Notes under the pieces: generated by a model | Told to the model about the DNA's origin: nothing | Database searches by the model: none | The model's input: the letters and a program-made list of their open reading frames with translations, nothing else | Translations under genes and position numbers: made by a program | Shown here: one piece after another, positions 55,475-64,000 of the stretch | Layout of the letters: every line of letters begins with the position of its first letter | How positions within the stretch are numbered: position 1 is the first letter of the stretch | Source of the DNA: Chrysaora quinquecirrha | Taxonomy: Eukaryota > Cnidaria > Scyphozoa > Semaeostomeae > Pelagiidae | Length of the DNA: 64,000 bases | Assembly (NCBI GenBank): GCA_014526335.1 | Contig: JACTAT010000039.1 | Location: forward strand, 4,822,202-4,886,201 | Direction: 5' to 3'

Positions 55475-56086
55475 ATGTTGAGACTCCCCAGGGAATAATA
55501 GCGATACAAAAAATCCGCAATTTATTGAAACTTACATTGGAGAATACCTTGGGAGACTAAAATAAAAGAAATATGTATTCAAGATATTTCCGGTCTGGTA
55601 TCTACTTTTTGTCACTTTAAAATGTTTCAGTCTAGTAATTCAAAAACCAGACAGCTTTCCTCAAGGTCTCTGGTCTCTTCAATAAATGAAAGCTGCACTT
55701 GCTTGAAGAAGTTTTTAGAGAATGTTTTTAGAAGGTAAATGCATTTAAAATTACGAGTTTATTCTGTTCTTCTGTTTGCTAAGCTTTTGTTGCAATATAG
55801 TCGTTTTTCAATAAACTCCAGTTATTAATATATGCTTTTGATGTTTGATTTTAAAGACTGAAACATCCTTCCGAATTAGTCCGTTAGTTTTGTCACTAGA
55901 ATACCCATAAAATGAACATTATAAATAGGCCTATTACTATTAAATTAATTGTCATTCATCTACCCTGCTTTTTGGTTTCAGTCCGTTCTTAATTGTCTGG
56001 CTTTGGACCTATCTTAGCGTTTTTTAAATTAATATTTATATAGTTTTCGTGCAAACCTATTAGCTACTTATCCTTGACTTCACTAG
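55475..56086. other. Gene-free spacer
   Basis: AT-rich with three AATAAA hexamers (see phosphatase 3' flank). No gene or repeat recognised. Confidence 0.5.
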
Positions 56087-56412
56087 ACGGCCTGGTCAAA
56101 CGATCAAACATTGTTGATCAAACATCTGAAATCTGCTTAGACCCTGGCCAAACGATCAAGCATTGTTGGTCCAACATTTGAGATGTGCTTTACAACAAAT
56201 GTTTGAACGTTTGGCCACGCTCAAAAACATTGCTCTTCCAACATTTTTTGTTTGCGTCAAGTTGGACTTTTTCAAAAACAGCACGCCACAAATTTAGTTA
56301 CTTTTTGCTTACCTTGGCAATGTTTTTGGACGTGGCCAAAGGGTCAAACATTTGTTGTAAAGCCAATTAAAAATGTTGGACCAATAATGTTTGATCGTTT
56401 GGCCAGGGCCTT
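56087..56412. mobile_element. MITE family B, partly duplicated copy
   Basis: A 50 bp partial copy (GGCCTGGTCAAACGATCAAA) is followed at 56138 by a complete one, TTAGACCCTGGCCAAACGAT ... GATCGTTTGGCCAGGGCC. A further fragment (AAACATTGCTCTGCAAACAT) continues to about 56460. Confidence 0.7.
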
Positions 56413-57657
56413 GCGTCGAAAACATTGCTCTGCAAACATCTTTTGCTTGAAACAGGCAGAAAATATTTTCCAACAACTTCGTTCCCAATTAAATTATTAC
56501 TTTCGACCGAACAACAAGTTGTCAATGTCAGTAAATACCTTATCTCCATAAAATCATAGCGCGTTAAGGATATCTGTTGTTGTTGTTGTTAGCTCAGCCC
56601 GCAACAGATACCCTTGGGACCGGTTGACAAAATTTGTCAGTTTTGGCTTGGAATAATTAGCATAAATTATGTAAATGATTCCAGTCCGTGGCTGTGGCGG
56701 CCACAGCTCTCCAACTCATCAATGAGTTTTGGAAGCTGTACAATATTTTTCCTTCGGTTACACTTGCTTTCAACGATTAATTTGAACCAACATGAAAAGA
56801 AACATGCTTCAAAGAAATCAGTAGAGAGAAATCCATGTTAGCAAGCGCTTGCTGTGGTTAGAAGTTATCATGTTTGTTAATTTTGGAAATTTCACCGCGA
56901 GTTTCTACACAAGTCAGGAACAAATCTTATTTCGTGAATTGGTTAGCTAGATTTCGACTCATTATTGCCACCAAACTTCAGTGCTTTCCTCTTTTACAAG
57001 TATCCTAATATTTCAGGTAAGAGTAATTTATTTGAAGCCGGTAGATTTAAATTGTTAAAGATTTAAGTTGAATCATACATAGATATTTGCTGCAAAGAAG
57101 TTTGGCTTTGCGACTGCATGAATGAGATTTCCCAACTTTTGAAATTGTGTTCAACAAATGTTGTAAAACTGACTTGAGGAGAAAAAGTTATAGCCAAACC
57201 AATGTAAACAATCTCATTTTCTTAAAGCAAATTTTACTATTTTAGTTCACTTTGACTTCTTCAAAATTATTTTTCTTTTTATTTCTCTTTACCTGCTTGC
57301 TCAAAATTTTACCGCGGAAAAGCAAATTTCGAGTTGCTTCAAACTTTCTATAATTTCTCCGTGGAGTAGTTAAACTATAATTCGTTCTTTATCTTTCCTT
57401 TTCTGTATATTCTTTCTATCCCAGTTCAGTTCATTTTAGCTGTTTTCTTTTCGGGTAGGAGTGAAAATGCCCCGGGCCGCAGCAGTTTTGTTTTTAAATT
57501 TCTTTCATTTGGCGAACGCCATTTCTAATGTATGCGGACAAAATTCTATTGTTTGTTCTTAGCCAATCAGAATGCAGAACAGCGAAACCGGTTCCAGGGT
57601 CAAATGGGGCAGCGCAGTGTTCACGTAGAGGTCCTATTTGCCCTGGGTACGAGGTTG
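56413..57657. other. Gene-free spacer
   Basis: A short (TTG)n run occurs at about 56575-56592. Otherwise no exon or repeat can be supported. Confidence 0.5.
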
Positions 57658-57803
57658 TAGACTTATTACATTCCTCCATCTATTTCAGAAACAGCTGGTA
57701 GCAACTGCAGTAGTATTTCTGTTCTCTAAGAGTGGATGTTGGTTGTGTAGCGGCGGTCGTGGGATGTAGAGGAGAGTAGATTACGACGAATGTAATAAGT
57801 CTA
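57658..57803. mobile_element. MITE family A-like element, 146 bp
   Basis: TAGACTTATTACATTCCTCC and GACGAATGTAATAAGTCTA form inverted ends of about 17 bp. This is the uninterrupted counterpart of the nested element at 44024-44753. No clear 9 bp duplication. Confidence 0.7.
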
Positions 57804-58225
57804 CCCAAACACTCGATAATGTTAGTTGTTGAGAAAAGAGGACTGAAACGAACAGTATTGAAAATTACATGGCTGTAGCATATAGTGTGACGTTTGTTAA
57901 GTTAGTTTGTTTGTTGATGTTAAGAGCATTTCCTGAGAGAATTCGTGCTTCGTGAAGAATAAGAATTTTTTTGCACTAGCTCGACGAGCGATTTACTATT
58001 TTGTTACGTAATCGATAAATCTAGGCTTCAAGGGTGCTAATTGAATCCGTACGCGAACTTTTACCCCTTACGATTCGTTTCAGAAAAAAACTATCGCGCT
58101 TCATGTCAGTTTGCTCAACATACGGTTACGTTTCACCCTGCTACACCCGGTTGTCTTTGCGCTCAACGCTGTAAATTTCTGTTAAAGACGGGGGCAACTT
58201 GCTATTGCGATTCTTGAAATTATGA
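57804..58225. other. 3' flank of copine
   Basis: No gene recognised. This stretch should contain the minus-strand copine 3' UTR. No AATAAA on the minus strand is close enough to assert. Confidence 0.4.
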
Positions 58226-61200
58226 TCAGAAAGTCACTTCGGGCATGAGTGAACTACTTGTCGCATGTGACCCGCACGTTGGACAGAATGACGTTGCATC
58301 TTTTAAATAATTTTTCCAGTTTTCGTTTTCTGCTGCCTTCAAAGGATCTACCAAATCATTATAAGGATCGTTCTGATTGATCTCTCCTTGAGTCCGAGGC
58401 AGATTTAAAACTGGTTTGTTTGGTCGTATTCCGTGATACGTAAAGTACTTTACAATGTCTTTTGATAGCTTGGCGAAAGTCGAGCGTATCTACAACGAAA
58501 AGGACATAAATTAAGCTCTAAAAATATCTACAAGAACAAGTTACAAAATAAACAAAAACAGTATTTTAAACTAATTTCACAAGAATGCATTTTTAAAATG
58601 GACGGATCCGTTTTTTCAAGTTCCCTTGTCTTGCCGGGGAGGGGGGGGAGGGTTAACAATCTTTTATTGTTTTAGAAGAGACAACAGAGACCATTGATTT
58701 TAGGTAATGGGTAGATGGCTAGCAAAGTTAAATGTTTTATATAAACTTACCGATTGTAACGAAAAATGAAGATTTTCGTCTGAAAATGCAATTGGATAAA
58801 TCATCGCTCTACCACACTTTCTCATTACTGTGTCCTCGAGAATCTATAAGATGATGCATTTTGTTAAATCGTATTGTGCGATTAGCGATTGTATCATCTA
58901 GTGGATGTACACTCATTTTTATAAGAAAATTTTTTCCACCAATTTTGGTAGGGTTTCTTAGACTTACTAGCTAAGTTTTAATTGTCGCTATTGAATTGAA
59001 TTGCTGGATCGCGCGATAATTGGGACTCAGGTTGGTATCAAGTCTTAGGGTTTCTGAGGTTTTAACACTTATAAGTTGCAAAACAGTCTTTTCACGAAGA
59101 GTTTCTTGATTTTCACGAAAAACATGTGCAGTTTCTTATAACAGGTTTAAATAATGGGTTTAGAGTTTAGACTACCGGCGAAACTAAATAGTTTATAGTT
59201 CAAATGCCATTTTGAGAATGGTGATACCAAAAATGTATCTGACCCCCGTAATTTGCCTAGTCCATGGGTTTAATAAAAGCAAACTTACACTAAAGTAATG
59301 TGTTGTCTCCATTCTCAGTGGTCCAAGGCAAGCTACAATTATGCTGATTGGCTCATCACTGCACGTGGTAAGTAACTCAAAAAACTCTTCCATATCGTTC
59401 GAAATCCCATCAGTTAGAATCAATGCCAATGTAAAGTGCTGTGAATCCTGACTGACTTTAGGCCCTAAATCTTCTCTGATTTTTTCCAATACAGGCTTGA
59501 ACAGCGTCGGTCCTGAGAGTTCTATGCACTTTAGATTTGAGCGATATTGATGAACCAGCTCCTAAAAGAAGGTGAGTGGTGGTTAGTCTTTATGGAAAAC
59601 TCTAGTCTGTTAGCTCGCGCTAAGGCAATAACAAACCTCGCCCGGCTGCGCTAGAATAATTTACTTTTAGTCTAGTCTTTAAGTTTGGTGTACAGTAAAG
59701 GCCCATTTCCACTTCGTTCGCATTCGCTGTTCGCTGTTCGATAGCCATCAAAAAATGGCGAATGCGAAGCGGTTTTGATTTCTGCTGCAAGTTAAGTTCA
59801 AGCTTTCGAAAAGTTTCACTTTGTTTATCACCTAAAATTGAACACAAAGGCTGTATTCTGTTCGCTGTTCGCAAGCGAGCGGCGAACAGCAAATTCGCTA
59901 GCGAACAGCGAATGCGAACGAAGTGGAAATGGGCCTTAACAATATAAGAAAGTCGCAAGATGGTAATATTTCCTACTCGCTTTGTGAAACCAAGCGTAAA
60001 GGAGCTCGGTCACGTACCAGTGGTATATTTGGTTTTAACATTAAAGATATGGTTAAAAAGGTTTAACTCTACACAGACTTTTATATAAGGGAAAGAAGTG
60101 CTCCTAAATTTTCAATCTTAATGTGGAGGGTTATCTTGAAGTAATGTTGAGGGCTGTCATCAATTCAGTAATGTGAAGGGCTATCTTGCAGTAATGTGGA
60201 GGATGTTCAGTAATGTTGAGGGCTATGTTACAATAATATGGTGGATGCAGAGTGATGGAGGGCTATCTTGAAGTAAGGTGGAGGGCTAACATCAGTAACG
60301 TGGAGGGATATCATTAATAATGTGGCTATCTTCATGGCTCATCTTCACGGAATAATGTGGAGGGCTACCTTGAAGTAATGTAGAGGGCTGTCATAAATTC
60401 AGAAATTTGGAGGGCTATCTTCGAGTAATGTGGAGGATGTTCTGTAATGCGGAGGGCTACAGGGTTATCTTGCAAGAATATGGTGGATGCAGAGCAGGGA
60501 GCCCGATGCAGAAGAGGGCTATCTTCAGGACTCATGTTGGCCTCTATTCTCCAGCATTACCAACTAAAAACTTCTCCAATTACCTCTATTGCATTTTGGC
60601 CACCAACAAAATGACGTTTCAAACTATTTCTTTGCAATGGAAAGCATGACATATTCGTAGCATCTCCATTGAGGATTCCAGCAAAACCAAACAGTTTATA
60701 CCGATTGCTTGCATCATAGTATGATAACCATGAGCCAATACCGTGTAATGCTTCTTCGTAAACATTCATCTGTTGAAAGATGATAGCAGTCAAAAGAGTA
60801 TAATAAAGCCAAAATGATACAAGAAACTATTGCTGGCTAAAAGATTGAGTCTATCAAAAACATTTTACCTGAAAACCCGGGGGGTATATGCCTTATTGAT
60901 GGACGGAGATAGTTCGCCGAGATTCTATAGACTAACTCACTTATAATGTAAACACACATGGTTTGTTTCTACGTTATAAGTGGATGGTCTATAAATTGTA
61001 ACAATCCCTTTATTATGGGTAATAATAAGCGGAGTATGAGAGAAATTAGACTTAATTAATTCTTGAAATTGCGCTGAGAACATATTCGACGCGATATGAA
61101 AACCATTCGGGCTGAAATAGAGAAAACTTGGTTAGCTTTCTTCACCCCCCCTCCTCTAAATTGTGTATTTTGTGTAGCATTCTTTTCAACATGGGAAAAA

Positions 61201-63724
61201 TTGGGTTACTGCAGTTTTCCTTTGTCCTTCAAGTTTTAAGGGAACATACCAAAGAAAATATACATCACCCAGATGAAGTTCTTTTTGTAAAGTATATAAC
61301 TGACCTTGAATTCACTGATACAGTGCAGCGATGATTCGTCGTCGATATCTCCATTTGATGAAGAAAAATCTATAGCAGTAACGAAATTAACAGCGCATCC
61401 TCCTTTTACATAATCAACCAGTGAAAATTGCTCTTCTGGCACACATTGTAGGATTCTAATCATACTTTTGCCCAGTGAATCATTTCGGCCTCGTTTTGAA
61501 TCAACTGACCACGATCTACTCAGACCTTTTCGTAAAGGCAATGTTTTGACGTCACCAATCCTAAAAGAATAGAAAACCGAGTAATCAAGAAAGCAAGCAA
61601 GCGAGCAGGCAAGTGCAAGCTTTCTTTATTTGTCAACCTATGTCTACGTTTCTGACTCGTAAACTGCCGATGTGAACCCGCGGCTTATATGCCCCAAGAC
61701 TGACATTCTCAAACAAATACCCTGGTTACTTATATACCGAACTAGCAAGCATTGGGAGCTATGGTGGCTGTAGGTATGCGGAGAGTGGCCACAGAATAGG
61801 AATTCCTATTCTGTGGAGTGGCCCCGACGAGATTCGAATCTACGATCTATCGACTGTGAGATTGTGCTCAGCAAATGGTACCGTCAAGGGGGATCCTGTG
61901 GGGTGAGAGGTTCAAGCTCGGGCTGTGAAGGGACCCGTGAAAATTGAAATCCTCATAATGCTTCCCGTTAAAATCTCGTAAATGTTCGGGCACGATACCT
62001 CCGCCCGCTCTGCCAGCTTTGCCTCTCGACGGCCCTGGCACCTCATCCTCCCATCCAACCACCGGGCTCTTTCTTTACTTTAACCAAAAAATCAAAAATA
62101 ACAAGAATAAACCAAATGCTTAAAGATTAGTGGAATAAGAAAACATTTCTAAATCCTTGAGATAGCTGATCGCATAAATCATATACACTAGCACATACCT
62201 ACGTGTCATACCAGCATAGGAGGTTTCCGCCATACCGATACAGGCATGATCACCTTTGTTATTGAAATTGAAAACTTTAATCTGGATGCCTTTCTCGTCT
62301 TTTCCATTGCACAGTTTCTGCAGCGAGATTTCAAATGGTCTCCAACTAAAAAAAATCAATAGAGGATTAGTAGACCTTATTCTGTTTCTTACAGAAAAAT
62401 AAGCAAATCAAATGCCTTCATGTTGTGGCAACAAGCAAGTCCCCTTGCATCTTTTTATTCGGTAGCCTCCGTTACGATGGTTGCTAAGCATAAGTGGCTT
62501 GACTTCCAGGCATGTGGCCGGTATCTTTCTGAAAGAGCAGCAGAGTTGGTGGTAGCATAAAAACGTTCATGAACAGTGTCTAACTGACGCTCGGAGGCAT
62601 TGTTCACTGTGCGGTTAAGTGCGGTTGCTATCATTACTAGCCATAGAGCTTGTAGCTTGAGAGAAAGTGTTTGGCCTTAGCGCTTCCCACGCTTCTCCGA
62701 TTCCAAGCGCTTCCGAGACCCTTTCTTTCGAAGCTGCCAACAACGGACATCCCTTCTCAAAAATACTCAAACTCTCGATATTTATCTTTATATTGTCGAG
62801 AATTCAATTAATTTTTATAAGAGCAGCCTTTGTAAGAAACACCAGGATGAGATTTGGGTCATTTTTTTCTGTTTTCTCGAAAACTACTTGAGGCTTAACT
62901 CAGCAGAGTCTACCAGCGTGAAGGCTCTAACTCAGAAACGCACTGTAAACATGTTTTAGATAAGGGAAGGAGGTGACAAAGGGCAGGGGAAACACGTCAG
63001 GCACCGAGGACGAGTCTACGCCCTATATATATGTATAGCGGATAACTGGAAAAAAGATGGTATTTCGATTTAGTTAATGGCTTGCTACGTATACAAAAGT
63101 GTCGAAAAATATTCTTATCAACAGTAAGCTTACTGATGCTTTACAGTGCGGTCGGTATAGGCACCTATTCTGTGGTGCGGTTGCTAGCTTTGTCAACAAA
63201 GCAACAAAGACGTTGGCAAATTGAAAGAAAGCGCTTTGTCTCAGCGTATTGCCCTATCACCTGAGCGCTTCTCCACTCCAGGTGCTTATATAAGGTATTA
63301 CCGAATTCTTACCGAGGTTCTGAATTTCTGAATATGACTTCTGATCGATAGACTGGATGATATCTATCGTCTTTCAACATTCTTTCCAACTCAAAATACG
63401 CATCACATTTTCCAAATATGTTCAGTCCTTTTTGGAGAGTTTCAACGCACTGAAACAAAGTTTAATATTTGTATTTATTGCTTGTTCATCAATCTCCTCC
63501 ACAGTCACGTATATCCTGCCCCGCTTTGACTTCTTATCCTGGAATTGAAGGTTGTATCCGTCAGACGTTTCTTGAGTTACCAAGCTAAACAGCCTCGTTT
63601 CTATGGATCCAATCAGCTGATGCTTATGAAGGTCTTTGGAAGTGAGGTTCTCTGAATCAAACACACTGAGTTTCAGGTTTTGATGTTCTTGGCTGTTTGT
63701 GTCCAGAATAAATGTTTCGGTGAA
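58226..63724 (-). CDS. CPNE: Copine (calcium-dependent phospholipid-binding protein), 5' end beyond the window, one frame break
   Basis: Copines carry two C2 domains and a C-terminal von Willebrand A-like copine domain, and move to membranes when calcium rises. Minus-strand exons in order: 63724-63313, 62345-62199, 61560-61305, 60769-60584, 59561-59289, 58843-58751, 58489-58226 (TGA 58228-58226). Exon 63724 gives the C2A end (FTETFILDTNSQEH...) and the C2B start. Exon 62345 continues C2B (WRPFEISLQKLCNGKDEKGI). Exon 61560 has LVDYVKGGCAVNFVTAIDFS, the copine hallmark, with a DxSxS-type MIDAS (DFSSS). LALILTDGISNDM follows, and FAKLSKDIVKYFTYHGIRP near the end. A CPTCGS pair lies near the C-terminus. 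The first C2A exons lie above 64000. One base appears missing in the A5 run of the first listed exon (63429-63433). Confidence 0.92.
58490..58750 (-). other. Last copine intron
   Basis: 261 bp. It contains a short G-run (GGGGAGGGGGGGGAGGG on the plus strand near 58637). No other feature. Confidence 0.7.
58959..59046. mobile_element. MITE family A, 88 bp deletion derivative with perfect 9 bp duplication
   Basis: TAGACTTACTAGCTAAGTTT at the left and GGTATCAAGTCTT at the right. The flanks AGGGTTTCT (58950-58958) and AGGGTTTCT (59047-59055) are identical. It lies in a copine intron. Confidence 0.85.
59699..59936. mobile_element. Palindromic MITE family I in copine intron (TAA-flanked)
   Basis: Terminal inverted repeats of about 37 bp (AGGCCCATTTCCACTTCGTT, then CGCATTCGCTGTTCGCT) are identical at both ends, with TAA directly outside each. 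The interior repeats GCGAACAGC/GCTGTTCGC. The TAA duplication points to PIF/Harbinger. A 112-codon minus frame across it is fortuitous. Confidence 0.88.
60115..60560. repeat. Minisatellite with GTGGAGGGCTATCTTGAAGTAAT unit
   Basis: About 14 irregular copies (unit about 23-36 bases, core GGAGGGCTATCTT / AGTAATGTGGAGG) in a copine intron, ending shortly before exon 60584-60769. Unit length varies through small indels. Confidence 0.85.
61795..62090 (-). mobile_element. tRNA-like SINE in copine intron
   Basis: On the minus strand a GC-richer block runs from about 62090 down. It ends in GGTACCATTTGCTGAGCACA and, about 30 bases on, GATTCGAATCTCGTCGGGGC, whose GATTCGAATC fits a pol III B box. The order (body first, tRNA-like part last, on this strand) is unusual, so orientation and limits are uncertain. 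Confidence 0.35.
62346..63312 (-). other. Copine intron 1 (of those in the window)
   Basis: 967 bp between donor CCTCG|GTAAGA and acceptor TTTTTTTTAG. Short plus-strand frames inside (62667, 63082) have no domain. Confidence 0.65.
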
Positions 63725-64000
63725 CTGTCAAAATAAACATTGTACAGTATTAGCTGATGCATTTCCCGATGCATTTATCCGTCAGAGAAAGCGCAATGTA
63801 AGTGTAGTTGCTCGCTGAGTACAAGCAGCTAAAGAGCAGTAGCTAGTGCAGTCTTACATCGTAACTGCAGCTGATTTACCTCGACTCTTTGCCTTATAGT
63901 CCAAAGCCTTCAAACATCGAAAATGCCCCAAAAACCACCACAATAAAGCGGTCATTTACAATTGCCGTACTTTAATGGTTTGCGTCAGGAAAAGAATAAG
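63725..64000 (-). other. Copine intron running off the window
   Basis: Upstream (minus strand) of the acceptor TTATTTTGACAG at 63725-63727. No exon for the missing C2A start is recognisable before the window ends. Confidence 0.5.

Noticed and set aside
59620..59958. 112-codon minus-strand frame
   Set aside because: Lies across palindromic MITE I; coding look is due to the repeated GCGAACAGC.
1..64000. CRISPR arrays, phage or bacterial operons
   Set aside because: Tandem repeats lack the unique-spacer pattern, and the gene structures are spliced and animal-type.

Overview
The window reads as nuclear DNA of an animal. It has five multi-kilobase genes, most of them split by GT-AG introns. The products are animal-specific: a KANK scaffold, a class A GPCR, a LAR-type receptor tyrosine phosphatase and a copine. 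The introns and spacers are packed with MITEs, tRNA-derived SINEs and micro/minisatellites. AT-rich composition, this repeat mix and family members that are recognisable but divergent suggest an early-branching invertebrate. A cnidarian is my best guess, but the sequence does not settle the phylum. Nothing prokaryotic, viral or CRISPR-like was seen.

Layout. 1-3.1 kb: three transposon relics, one nested. 3.5-4.1 kb: a small unrecognised two-exon gene (+). 7.35-17.5 kb: a KANK gene (+, 11 exons), with an N-terminal twin motif, a VLQVK-type coiled coil, a long CxxC-rich repeat region and a five-repeat C-terminal ankyrin domain. 17.5-26.9 kb: gene-poor, repeat-rich, possibly with a 5' non-coding exon near 23.39 kb. 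27.0-28.5 kb: an intronless class A GPCR (+). 30.5-31.5 kb: an intronless ankyrin-repeat gene (+). 32.8-54.8 kb: a 28-exon LAR-type receptor phosphatase (+): signal peptide, 3 Ig, 6 FN3, TM, D1 and D2, 1554 residues, with no break and every intron phase consistent. 54.8-58.2 kb: spacer with MITEs. 58.2-63.7 kb: a copine (-), seven exons, 5' end outside the window, tail-to-tail with the phosphatase.

How the genes relate. There is no operon. KANK proteins (talin, liprin-beta) and LAR phosphatases (liprin-alpha) both belong to cortical adhesion and synapse-like complexes, and copines are calcium-dependent membrane adaptors. Their closeness here may be chance.

Main points for a second look. (1) Three conserved genes (KANK, the ankyrin gene, copine), and perhaps a fourth, are each broken by the same kind of single-base loss at a short A-run. 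Downstream intron phases independently support a missing base. (2) The phosphatase D2 domain keeps both WPD and CX5R, unlike LAR-type D2 domains of bilaterians. (3) KANK carries a tandem CxxC repeat array and a duplicated N-terminal motif instead of a clear KN motif. (4) Several MITE families can be assigned from their target-site duplications: 9 bp (Mutator-like), TTA/TAA (PIF/Harbinger-like) and TA (Tc1/mariner-like).
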